Source of the DNA: DASUXY01 sp035301985
GTDB taxonomy: Bacteria; Bacillota; Bacilli; Bacillales; Amphibacillaceae
DNA: 64,000 bases
NCBI GenBank assembly: GCA_035301985.1
Contig: DATGTE010000028.1
Coordinates: forward strand, 1-64,000
Direction of reading: 5' to 3'
Shown here: positions 18,263-26,634 of the stretch, piece by piece
Layout of the letters: each line of letters opens with the position of its first letter
Numbering within the stretch: position 1 is the first letter of the stretch
Notes under the pieces: model-generated
Told to the model about the DNA's origin: nothing
Seen by the model: the letters and a program-made list of their open reading frames with translations, nothing else
Database searches by the model: none
Translations under genes and position numbers: made by a program

Positions 18263-19234
18263 ATGAATAATTTTAAACGTCATCGCAGACTTCGTTCTAC
18301 TGAAGCGATGCGATCGTTGATTCGAGAAAATCATCTCCGTGTAGATGATTTAATCTATCCACTTTTCGTTATTGAAGGAGCTGATATACGCAAAGAAGTA
18401 CCTTCAATGCCGGGTGTTTTTCAAGTATCACTGGATCGATTATCCGAGGAAATAAAAGAAATTTACGACCTCGGTATAAAGGGTGTAATTTTATTTGGTG
18501 TTCCGCAACATAAGGATGATCAAGGTACAGGAGCTTTTGTAGAAGATGGGATTGTGCAGTTAGCGACCAAGCAAATTAAAAAAGAATATCCGAACCTTTT
18601 AGTTATCGCTGACACATGTTTATGTGAGTATACGTCACATGGCCATTGTGGAGTGATTGACAATCATGAGATTGCCAATGATGAATCGTTAAAACTATTA
18701 GCGAAAACCGCTGTATCACAAGCGAAAGCGGGTGCTGATATCATTGCACCATCGAATATGATGGACGGATTTGTCACAGTCATTCGCCAAGCTCTAGATG
18801 AAAATGGATTTAGCCATCTACCCATCATGTCCTACGCAGTGAAATATGCTTCAGCATTTTATGGACCGTTTCGAGATGCAGCGGATAGTACACCCCAATT
18901 TGGTGACCGAAAAACATACCAAATGGACCCTGCCAATCGCCTTGAAGCACTTCGTGAGGCACAGTCCGATGTTGAAGAAGGCGCCGACTTTCTCATCATA
19001 AAACCAGCTTTATCCTACTTGGATATCGTTCGCGATGTAAAAAATCACTTCCATTTGCCAATCGTTGCGTACAATGTGAGCGGTGAGTATTCAATGGTAA
19101 AAGCAGCGACTCAAAATGGTTGGATTGATGAGAAAGCATTAGTGATGGAGAAATTAACAGCAATGAAACGTGCAGGAGCAGATATAATCATCACCTATTT
19201 TGCTAAAGATGTAGCAAAATGGTTAAATGAGTAA
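18263..19234 (+). CDS. hemB: Delta-aminolevulinic acid dehydratase (porphobilinogen synthase)
   Basis: This enzyme condenses two 5-aminolevulinate molecules into porphobilinogen. I chose the ATG at 18263 (323 residues) because AGGGATGG lies just before it and MNNFKRHRRLR matches the usual start; an ATG at 18245 would add six residues and has no RBS. Active-site lysines are K194 (YAVKYAS) and K247 (IIKPALSY). C119, C121 and C129 in the segment ADTCLCEYTSHGHC form a zinc site, so this is the zinc-dependent type. Confidence 0.97.
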   Translation: MNNFKRHRRLRSTEAMRSLIRENHLRVDDLIYPLFVIEGADIRKEVPSMPGVFQVSLDRLSEEIKEIYDLGIKGVILFGVPQHKDDQGTGAFVEDGIVQLATKQIKKEYPNLLVIADTCLCEYTSHGHCGVIDNHEIANDESLKLLAKTAVSQAKAGADIIAPSNMMDGFVTVIRQALDENGFSHLPIMSYAVKYASAFYGPFRDAADSTPQFGDRKTYQMDPANRLEALREAQSDVEEGADFLIIKPALSYLDIVRDVKNHFHLPIVAYNVSGEYSMVKAATQNGWIDEKALVMEKLTAMKRAGADIIITYFAKDVAKWLNE

Positions 19235-19267
19235 TGGTAGTAAGTATTTCAAATGAGGTGAATATGG

Positions 19268-20557
19268 ATGACAAACTTTAATCAATCAATCGATGCGTAT
19301 AAAGAAGCAGTTGACTTAATGCCAGGTGGGGTCAATTCACCTGTACGAGCTTTTAAATCCGTCGGGATGTCCCCTATATTTATGGATTATGGAAAAGGGT
19401 CAAAAATCGTTGATATCGATGGAAATGAGTATATCGACTATGTTTTAAGTTGGGGACCCCTTATTTTAGGACATGCAGATGACAGGGTCGTCAACCAATT
19501 AAAAGAAGTAGCTGAGAAAGGAACAAGCTTTGGTGCACCATCCGTTTGGGAAAATAAACTAGCTCGTCTCGTGATGGAGCGTGTCCCTTCGATTGAAATG
19601 ATTCGAATGGTTAATTCCGGAACAGAAGCGACGATGAGTGCTTTACGAGCCGCTCGAGGATATACGGGGCGCGACAAAATTTTAAAATTTGAAGGAAACT
19701 ACCACGGTCATGGAGATTCATTGCTTATTAAAGCGGGATCTGGTGTCGCCACACTGGGTTTACCTGATAGTCCAGGAGTACCTAAAACAATTGCAGAAAA
19801 TACGATTACTGTTCCGTATAATGATATCGAAAGTGTTCGTTCTGCTTTTGAAAGGTATGGAGAAGACCTTGCTGCGGTCATCGTTGAACCCGTTTCAGGA
19901 AACATGGGTGTCGTTCCACCGCAAGAAAACTTCTTAAAAGACTTGCGGAAAATTACGGAAGACTATGGTACATTGCTTATTTTCGATGAGGTGATGACGG
20001 GTTTCCGTGTTGGTTATCACTGTGCACAAGGATATTTTGACATCACCCCTGATTTGACAACTTTAGGAAAAGTGATCGGTGGCGGTTTGCCTGTCGGTGC
20101 CTTTGGTGGAAAACGTAAGATTATGGAAAACGTCGCTCCAACTGGCCCAATCTATCAAGCTGGTACCCTTTCTGGAAACCCGTTAGCGATGGCAGCGGGC
20201 TATGAAACATTGAGTGCTCTACATGAAGACATGTATGCGGAAATGAATGAAAAAGTAGATCAATTAGTAGCAGGTTATGAAGAAGCTAGTAAAAAATATG
20301 ATATTCCAATTCACATCAACCGTGCCGGATCGATGATGGGTGTATTTTTCACTGATCAAGAAGTGATTAACTTTGCAACAGCACAAACGTCAAACTTGGA
20401 TTATTTTGCAAAATATTATCGAGGTATGATTGATGAAGGAATATTTTTACCCCCTTCACAGTTTGAAGGATTGTTCATGTCAGCAGCACATACCGATGAA
20501 GACATTGAAAAAACGATAGAAGCTGTTCATCGGACGTTTAAGACATTGAAAGAATAA
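19268..20557 (+). CDS. hemL: Glutamate-1-semialdehyde 2,1-aminomutase
   Basis: This 429-residue PLP enzyme of aminotransferase class III converts glutamate-1-semialdehyde to 5-aminolevulinate. The PLP lysine is K268 in TLGKVIGGG. FDEVMTGFR (239-247) and NSGTEATMSA are typical. It is the last gene of the haem operon and is followed by a terminator. Together with HemA it supplies the substrate of HemB. The operon stops at the uroporphyrinogen III stage; hemE, hemH and hemY are not in the window. Confidence 0.98.
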   Translation: MTNFNQSIDAYKEAVDLMPGGVNSPVRAFKSVGMSPIFMDYGKGSKIVDIDGNEYIDYVLSWGPLILGHADDRVVNQLKEVAEKGTSFGAPSVWENKLARLVMERVPSIEMIRMVNSGTEATMSALRAARGYTGRDKILKFEGNYHGHGDSLLIKAGSGVATLGLPDSPGVPKTIAENTITVPYNDIESVRSAFERYGEDLAAVIVEPVSGNMGVVPPQENFLKDLRKITEDYGTLLIFDEVMTGFRVGYHCAQGYFDITPDLTTLGKVIGGGLPVGAFGGKRKIMENVAPTGPIYQAGTLSGNPLAMAAGYETLSALHEDMYAEMNEKVDQLVAGYEEASKKYDIPIHINRAGSMMGVFFTDQEVINFATAQTSNLDYFAKYYRGMIDEGIFLPPSQFEGLFMSAAHTDEDIEKTIEAVHRTFKTLKE

Positions 20558-20624
20558 TGGGATGTGCATATAAGCAATCGTCAAGGGCCATCCATCAATC
20601 TATTTTCACTTTAGATGACCCATT

Positions 20625-20666
20625 AAAATCCAAACTATTGACCAATCAATGGTTTGGATTTTTTGT
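20625..20666 (+). terminator. Terminator of the haem operon
   Basis: A 16-base-pair stem (20625-20640 with 20647-20662, one G-U) has a 6-base loop and a T-rich tail, 68 bases after the hemL stop. Confidence 0.88.
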
Positions 20667-20782
20667 TTTCGCAATCGGATCTTACGTGTCAGTTTTTTCA
20701 GAAATCCCATCCTCTTATATTCTTTGATATCTTTTTCTTCCGTACTTTTCCATATCTAATTTTCATTATTTTTCTCTCGTAA

Positions 20783-20810
20783 GCATATCCGTTATGACGA
20801 TGCATATAGA
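20783..20810 (+). promoter_or_regulatory. Candidate sigma-E promoter of spoVID
   Basis: GCATATC (20783-20789) and CATATAGA (20803-20810) are spaced as in mother-cell sigma-E promoters (ATATT-like -35, 13-15 bases, CATACANT-like -10). spoVID is a known sigma-E gene in B. subtilis. A very similar pair precedes spoIVFA in this window. The predicted start point is about 45 bases before the coding start. Confidence 0.55.
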
Positions 20811-20863
20811 TTAATAAAGCATGGCATTGTATAGACTTAGCATAGTTGAAGGGAGGAAGTGAC

Positions 20864-22078
20864 ATGTTGAACGATTCGTCCGTATTTAGTTTTGAATTAA
20901 ATGAATCTCTCTACTTTGAAAGAGGACAGGAAGTTTCAGAAATTATAAACATATCATTAGATCCAGAGATTTCGATTCAATCGTTTCATGAATACATTTC
21001 CATTCGTGGTGTTGTCGAATTAAAAGGTGAGTATTTGAAAGTTAATTCCACGGCTGATCATGGAGACGTGTTAGCTTATAATAATGAGCATTCGAAGCGA
21101 TATATGGAAAAAGTAATCGATACGGAAGAGGGGCATGCGACATTTACACATCGCTTTCCGGTCGAAATATCTGTTCCTATCTATCGTGTAAAAGACTTAG
21201 AAGATATAAAGGTGAGGGTGGCCTCATTTGATTACGAACTTCCTGATCAAAGTCAGCTCCAATTACAGTCGACAATCGCAATATATGGCATCCATGATTT
21301 ACAATATGGATCCCCCGAAAAACGCTCGGAAAGCATTGAAACAATAGAGGAAAATGAGCAAATAGAATCCCCTCCTCTACACGTAGAGGATCACTTTCAA
21401 TTTGAAGTGAAAAAAGAAACTGAAATAACGGATGAAACACAGTTCACAGAAACAAACCGACTGGATCAACCTTCAGAAGATCACCAACCGATTCCATCCA
21501 TGAAGGAAGAGTCTGCGGATGAATCACTAGTCGAAGAAGATTCTGAAACTGTAGATGATAGTAAAGACGCTGAAAAGGGGCGATGGCCAAAGACAAAAAC
21601 GCAAAGCTTTGCTGAGTTTTTTAATAAAGAGAAGGAGACTGAATCGGAGGCGGTTTCACCTGAGGCGGCGAAGGCAACGGAAAAAGATACAAACACAAAC
21701 CCTCAAGCATCGGACGCTAGTTTGTCCCAACCTCAATCATTAGATGTTTCTCCGTCTACTTCTGAATGGGTTGATGAATCTTCACGGTCAGCGGATCAGC
21801 AAGAGAGCAGTAGCAATACGGAAGATAAAGACCGTTCGGAAGAGTCTGAACATATGACCGATGTCCAATATTTATCAACGATGTTCGAGGAGAGTGAAGA
21901 GCGATATTCGAAAATGAAATTATGTATCGTCCAAGAACAAGATACATTAGAATCAATTGCTGAACGGTATCAAGTTACATCACTGCAGTTAATCCACCAA
22001 AATCAATTAGTTGATGAAAATATTACGAAAGGACAGTTATTATACATTCCCCTATCTAAAAAAAATGAACAAATATAA
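20864..22078 (+). CDS. spoVID: SpoVID, spore coat encasement protein with C-terminal LysM
   Basis: This 404-residue mother-cell protein is needed for coat layers to wrap the forespore. The ATG at 20864 follows GGGAGG by 8 bases; the longer in-frame start would include the RBS. The N-terminal 150 residues form the conserved coat-encasement domain. Residues about 160-340 are highly acidic, low-complexity and probably disordered. The C-terminus (about 350-398) is a LysM domain (QDTLESIAERYQVT..., GQLLYIPL). In B. subtilis SpoVID binds SpoIVA and SafA; safA is also in this window. ysxE follows, as in B. subtilis. Confidence 0.94.
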   Translation: MLNDSSVFSFELNESLYFERGQEVSEIINISLDPEISIQSFHEYISIRGVVELKGEYLKVNSTADHGDVLAYNNEHSKRYMEKVIDTEEGHATFTHRFPVEISVPIYRVKDLEDIKVRVASFDYELPDQSQLQLQSTIAIYGIHDLQYGSPEKRSESIETIEENEQIESPPLHVEDHFQFEVKKETEITDETQFTETNRLDQPSEDHQPIPSMKEESADESLVEEDSETVDDSKDAEKGRWPKTKTQSFAEFFNKEKETESEAVSPEAAKATEKDTNTNPQASDASLSQPQSLDVSPSTSEWVDESSRSADQQESSSNTEDKDRSEESEHMTDVQYLSTMFEESEERYSKMKLCIVQEQDTLESIAERYQVTSLQLIHQNQLVDENITKGQLLYIPLSKKNEQI

Positions 22079-22105
22079 TTGGTTGTAAATCATGTTGCGA
22101 ACGAA

Positions 22106-22135
22106 AAACCCCTTGTAATGATTGTCAAGGGGTTT
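22106..22135 (+). terminator. Hairpin between spoVID and ysxE
   Basis: A perfect 10-base-pair stem (22106-22115 with 22126-22135) lies 27 bases after spoVID. The T-tract is short (TTTG), so read-through into ysxE, whose RBS begins 9 bases later, is likely. It may act as an attenuator. Confidence 0.5.
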
Positions 22136-22159
22136 GTAATTTGAGGGAGGGTGACACCT

Positions 22160-23173
22160 TTGCATAGGCTCAGCGATATATTGGCATCATATGGTGTCCG
22201 GCCAATAAAAACAGAAAAGATTTCCGAACGCATGATGCGCATATACGACCTCGAACGTGTGTATGCACTGAAAAGAAGTGATTTAACAGATGAAACAGTC
22301 CGTCTCTGGGTGCATGTGTACAAGATGGCCAAGGATCATCAACTCCGCTCAATCATACCTGTATACGTCACGATGAATGGTTCCCTATATCAAAAGGTGA
22401 ACGGTACAATCTATTACCTTACGCCTTGGAAGGAAACGACAGTTCGTAAACAACAGAAACATATGAAACAAGTTTATAAAGCACTTGGGACCATTCATGC
22501 ACAAACGAAATTTAAACGTACGATTTCGCCTAAAGTAACGGTGACACAATTTGAAGCATATCAAACCAATTGTGAAACTCTCTTCCACAGGTTAGAATCA
22601 TATGTCGAGCAATTTGAATTAAACACATACATGTCACCATTTGAATGGCTCGTATGTTCTCATTATCACCAATTAAAGCACATGCTTGACATGTCGTTGC
22701 AATCAGTCGATTTATTGATCGATCACTTTCACAGTACGAACAAATGGAATATTTGCCTTTGCCACGGACAATTAGACCTATCTCATCTTATCTTTAGTGA
22801 GCGCGTTTATTTGATCAATTGGGACCACGCTACTTATCAAAATAGTATTGTTGATCTTTCCGTGTTTTTAAAACAGATCGCTACTGATGTTTATGCACAA
22901 CGAGAAACCCATATGGAAGCATTCGAGGCTTATTTACAAGAAAATATGTTGAATCAATCAGAATTACATTTACTCGTTGTTTATTTACTAGATCTACATA
23001 CGTATATATCATTAGTAGAGAGATACAATCAGCAAACGTCTAACAACCATTCCCAAGTAAAACAAGTGATGGCGTTGGAGAAACATTTTCGCCAACTCAC
23101 GTTTTGTTTTTCATTTCTAGAGGAGCTTCTTCATATGTTTGATGCAGAATCGATTGACTCAACTGCTGATTAA
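22160..23173 (+). CDS. ysxE: YsxE, CotS-family spore coat protein with degenerate kinase site
   Basis: This protein of about 337 residues has the aminoglycoside-phosphotransferase/CotS fold found in several spore coat proteins. The site equivalent to the catalytic HGDxxxxN motif reads HGQLDLSH at about 202-209, so the aspartate base and the asparagine are lost. The metal-binding DFD equivalent reads NWD. It therefore looks like a pseudokinase. A TTG at 22160 is preferred because GGGAGG lies 10 bases upstream; a GTG at 22151 directly abuts that RBS. It follows spoVID and probably shares its mother-cell expression. Confidence 0.87.
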   Translation: MHRLSDILASYGVRPIKTEKISERMMRIYDLERVYALKRSDLTDETVRLWVHVYKMAKDHQLRSIIPVYVTMNGSLYQKVNGTIYYLTPWKETTVRKQQKHMKQVYKALGTIHAQTKFKRTISPKVTVTQFEAYQTNCETLFHRLESYVEQFELNTYMSPFEWLVCSHYHQLKHMLDMSLQSVDLLIDHFHSTNKWNICLCHGQLDLSHLIFSERVYLINWDHATYQNSIVDLSVFLKQIATDVYAQRETHMEAFEAYLQENMLNQSELHLLVVYLLDLHTYISLVERYNQQTSNNHSQVKQVMALEKHFRQLTFCFSFLEELLHMFDAESIDSTAD

Positions 23174-23358
23174 ATCCATTCTAAATAAAATGCAATAAAG
23201 ATTCCAACGAGAATACCTGTCAAAAAAACATCCAATGTAGAAGGAAAGAACAACGTACGGATGAGCTGGAAAACCAAAATTGGCAATGTTACTTTTTCGA
23301 TGACAACAATACACTTTCTTGCCCATGGTGGTAGACGATAACGATAATATCGAGACAT
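23170..23358 (-). CDS. Small membrane protein of unknown function
   Basis: A 62-residue protein with a basic N-terminus (SRYYRYRLPPWARK) and two hydrophobic stretches at about 18-38 and 42-60. An excellent RBS (GGAAGGAGG) precedes the ATG by 7 bases, which supports a real gene despite its size. I do not recognise a family. It is convergent with ysxE, and the two stop codons overlap on the shared bases TTAA (23170-23173). Confidence 0.65.
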   Translation of the reverse strand: MSRYYRYRLPPWARKCIVVIEKVTLPILVFQLIRTLFFPSTLDVFLTGILVGIFIAFYLEWI

Positions 23359-23534
23359 ATCTATTCCTCCTTCCGTTATTGATGGTTCGAGGATGAACTC
23401 TTCTCTTAAGAAATGTAGTTTTTTTCATTTCATGGACTGTTTATGAGGAAGTCCCTAACAAAATGCTTCACTTTTGTTGTTCTCTTTAATATAATATGTA
23501 TATGCATTGTGAGCTTGTGCTGATTTTAAGGATA

Positions 23535-23563
23535 TTCATTTCCTTTAAAAAAAACACTATAAT
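23535..23563 (+). promoter_or_regulatory. Promoter of the valS T-box transcript
   Basis: TATAAT (23558-23563) is perfect. A weak -35 TTCATT (23535-23540) lies 17 bases upstream. Transcription would begin near 23570, just before the T-box leader. Confidence 0.55.
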
Positions 23564-23569
23564 TACAAA

Positions 23570-23852
23570 TAGTTCATAAGCGGTTAGAGGGAAGAGTACG
23601 AATAAATCGCCTCAAGAGAGGGAAAGCATTGGCTGTAACTTTCCTAGGATGAATTTGTTCGGAAGGTCGCCCTTCATGCTGCAATTTTGAAAATGAATGA
23701 CGGTTAATCGATTTATTCATCAGTAGAAGTTTGCCGGGTTAATCTCGTTATCGATTATTTAAAGTGTACAAGTATAACTTGTAAACAAAGGTGGTACCAC
23801 GGAAATTTTAGCCTTTTCGTCCTTTTATGGGATGGAAAGGCTTTTATTTTTT
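23570..23852 (+). ncRNA. T-box riboswitch leader of valS
   Basis: The leader senses uncharged tRNA-Val and controls valS transcription. The T-box sequence AAGGTGGTACCACGG is at 23788-23802; TGG within it pairs with the tRNA acceptor end. A long Stem I is visible: 23600-23609 pairs with 23709-23718, and an apical GGGAAAG/CTTTCC stem carries a GGCTG motif. Candidate valine specifier codons are GTT (23703-23705) and GTA (about 23723-23725); I could not decide between them by eye. A terminator follows at 23810-23852. The unrelated spacer 23359-23569 shows no gene. Confidence 0.92.
23810..23852 (+). terminator. Regulated terminator of the valS T-box
   Basis: Arms 23810-23822 and 23830-23842 pair over 13 positions (two G-U) and are followed by a T-rich run. 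Its 5' part overlaps the region after the T-box, so antiterminator and terminator are mutually exclusive in the standard T-box manner. Confidence 0.88.
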
Positions 23853-23868
23853 AAAAGGAGGAATGACA

Positions 23869-26514
23869 TTGTCTGAAAAGAAATCATCATTACCAGCGAA
23901 GTATCATCCACAAGCTGTTGAAAAAGGGCGCTATGCATTTTGGTTGGAGGGAAAATTTTTTGAAGCTACTGGCGATCCAAAGAAGGAGCCTTTCACGATT
24001 GTAATTCCCCCACCGAATGTGACGGGAAGACTCCATTTAGGACACGCATGGGATACGACGATGCAAGATACGGTGGCTCGTATGAAACGAATGCAAGGAT
24101 ATGATGTTCTTTGGCTACCGGGAATGGATCATGCTGGAATTGCCACGCAAGCGGTAGTCGAAGCAAAATTAAAGGAAGAAGGAAAAAATCGCTATGACCT
24201 CGGCCGTGAAAAATTCCTCGAAAAAGTATGGGAATGGAAAGAGGAATACGCGACATTTATTCGCAGTCAATGGGAGAAGCTAGGCCTTGGTTTAGATTAT
24301 ACGCGTGAACGTTTTACGATGGATGACGGACTGTCTGAAGCGGTTCGTGAAGTCTTCGTTAGACTGTATGAAAAAGGGCTAATTTATCGCGGAGAATATA
24401 TCATTAACTGGGATCCGAAGACGAAAACAGCCTTGTCTGATATAGAAGTTATTTACGAAGAGGTCCAGGGCAAATTTTATCATATGCGCTATCCGATTAA
24501 AGATAGCGATGAGACAATCGACATCGCTACGACACGTCCGGAAACGATGTTAGGAGATACAGCGGTCGCTGTTCACCCCGATGATGAGCGTTACCAACAC
24601 TTAATTGGCAAAAAAGTTATTTTACCCATTGTTGGCCGAGAAATTGAAATTATCGCCGATGATTATGTCGATCAAGAATTCGGTTCGGGTGCCGTAAAAA
24701 TTACACCTGCTCATGATCCGAATGACTTTGAAATTGGCAACCGCCATAATTTGGAACGCGTCCTCATTATGAATGAAGATGGAACGATGAATGAAAATGC
24801 AGGTAAATATGAAGGAATGGATCGCTTCGAATGTCGTAAACAAATTGTAAAAGATTTACAAGATGAAGGTATCTTGTTCCATATTGAAGACCATGTTCAT
24901 CAAGTCGGTCATTCTGAGCGAAGTGGGGCTGTTGTCGAACCGTATTTATCAACACAATGGTTTGTAAACATGCAACCTCTGGCCGATCAGGCGATTGAAC
25001 TACAAAAAGATGAAGACAAGAAAGTGAACTTTGTACCGGAACGATTTGAACATACGTATATGCATTGGATGGAAAATATCCGTGACTGGTGTATTTCCCG
25101 TCAGCTATGGTGGGGACATCGGATACCTGCTTGGTACCATAAGGAAACAGGTGAAGTGTATGTCGGTCGAGAAGCACCGGAAGACATTGAAAATTGGGAG
25201 CAAGATGAAGACGTGCTTGATACGTGGTTTTCATCAGCTTTGTGGCCTTTTTCGACGATGGGTTGGCCAGACGAGGAAGCCGAAGACTTTAAGCGTTATT
25301 TTCCAACCGATGTACTTGTAACAGGTTACGACATTATTTTCTTCTGGGTTGCCCGCATGATTTTCCAATCAAAAGAGTTTACAGGTGAACGACCATTTAA
25401 AGATGTGTTGATTCACGGATTAATTCGGGATGCAGAAGGTCGTAAGATGAGTAAATCACTCGGGAATGGCGTTGATCCGATGGATGTCATCGATAAATAT
25501 GGTGCGGATTCGTTACGCTTTTTCCTTTTAACAGGTTCCACACCGGGGCAAGATTTACGTTTTCATTGGGAACGTGTTGAATCAACGTGGAATTTTGCTA
25601 ACAAAGTATGGAATGCTTCACGTTTCGCACTGATGAATATGGAAGGTTTTATGTATGAAGATATGGATCTTTCAGGTGATTTATTACTCGCAGACAAATG
25701 GATTTTAACCCGTTTAAACGAAACGATTCAATCCGTGACATACAATACGGATAAATATGAATTTGGTGAGGCTGGACGTTATTTATACAATTTCATCTGG
25801 GATGAATTGTGTGACTGGTATATTGAAATGGCTAAACTCCCATTATACGGGGATGATGAAGCGAAAAAGAAAACGACACGTTCGGTTCTGGCTTATGTGT
25901 TTGACCAAACGATGCGGATGCTTCACCCATTCATGCCATTTATTACCGAGGAAATATGGCAAAAGCTTCCACATAAAGGTGCGTCAATTACCGTGGCTCA
26001 GTGGCCAGAAGTGAAAGAGGAATTTCATGATGAACAAGCGGCTAAAGAAATGGAGCGTCTCGTTTCCATAATCAAGTCCGTCCGTAACATTCGCGCCGAA
26101 GTGGATACACCGATGTCGAAAGAAATTACGCTACTCATTCAAGCGAAAAATGATGAAATCGTGGAAGAGCTTAAGAATGAGCGCGCCTACTTGGAACGAT
26201 TCTGTAATCCAAGTGAATTAGTCATCGCGACGGAATTAGACGTCCCGGAAAAAGCGATGTCAGCAGTTGTAACCGGGGCTGAAATCTTTTTGCCCCTAGA
26301 AGGTTTAATCGATTTTGATAAGGAAATTGAACGCCTTGAAAAAGAATTGGATAAATGGACAAAAGAAGTGGATCGTGTACAAAAGAAATTAGCAAACAAA
26401 GGATTTGTAACGAAAGCACCGGAAAAGATTGTTGCTGAAGAAAAACAAAAAGAAAAAGATTATTTAGAAAAACAAGCGAATGTCCGTAAGAGGTTACAAG
26501 AATTAACAAGCTAA
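23869..26514 (+). CDS. valS: Valyl-tRNA synthetase
   Basis: This class I aminoacyl-tRNA synthetase charges tRNA-Val. I prefer the TTG at 23869 (881 residues) since it lies 7 bases after AAGGAGG; an ATG at 23863 is only one base from that RBS. The HIGH motif is HLGH (56-59) and the KMSKS motif is at 526-530. An editing CP1 domain lies between them (TTRPETMLGDTA is visible). The C-terminal 70 residues form the coiled coil typical of ValS. Expression is controlled by the T-box leader. Confidence 0.97.
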   Translation: MSEKKSSLPAKYHPQAVEKGRYAFWLEGKFFEATGDPKKEPFTIVIPPPNVTGRLHLGHAWDTTMQDTVARMKRMQGYDVLWLPGMDHAGIATQAVVEAKLKEEGKNRYDLGREKFLEKVWEWKEEYATFIRSQWEKLGLGLDYTRERFTMDDGLSEAVREVFVRLYEKGLIYRGEYIINWDPKTKTALSDIEVIYEEVQGKFYHMRYPIKDSDETIDIATTRPETMLGDTAVAVHPDDERYQHLIGKKVILPIVGREIEIIADDYVDQEFGSGAVKITPAHDPNDFEIGNRHNLERVLIMNEDGTMNENAGKYEGMDRFECRKQIVKDLQDEGILFHIEDHVHQVGHSERSGAVVEPYLSTQWFVNMQPLADQAIELQKDEDKKVNFVPERFEHTYMHWMENIRDWCISRQLWWGHRIPAWYHKETGEVYVGREAPEDIENWEQDEDVLDTWFSSALWPFSTMGWPDEEAEDFKRYFPTDVLVTGYDIIFFWVARMIFQSKEFTGERPFKDVLIHGLIRDAEGRKMSKSLGNGVDPMDVIDKYGADSLRFFLLTGSTPGQDLRFHWERVESTWNFANKVWNASRFALMNMEGFMYEDMDLSGDLLLADKWILTRLNETIQSVTYNTDKYEFGEAGRYLYNFIWDELCDWYIEMAKLPLYGDDEAKKKTTRSVLAYVFDQTMRMLHPFMPFITEEIWQKLPHKGASITVAQWPEVKEEFHDEQAAKEMERLVSIIKSVRNIRAEVDTPMSKEITLLIQAKNDEIVEELKNERAYLERFCNPSELVIATELDVPEKAMSAVVTGAEIFLPLEGLIDFDKEIERLEKELDKWTKEVDRVQKKLANKGFVTKAPEKIVAEEKQKEKDYLEKQANVRKRLQELTS

Positions 26515-26522
26515 TTAAATAT

Positions 26523-26568
26523 AGCTGTCCCATAGTCACTGGAACGGACTATGGGACAGCTTTTTTAT
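26523..26568 (+). terminator. Terminator of valS
   Basis: A perfect 15-base-pair stem (26523-26537 with 26547-26561) with a 9-base loop is followed by TTTTTT, 8 bases after the valS stop. It may also help end the convergent CoA-transferase transcript. Confidence 0.93.
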
Positions 26569-26634
26569 CTATATCGACGATTCAATCTGTAAGTGATTTC
26601 CGACGTTTGGCTGCTCATTACGTGAAGAGGATGG

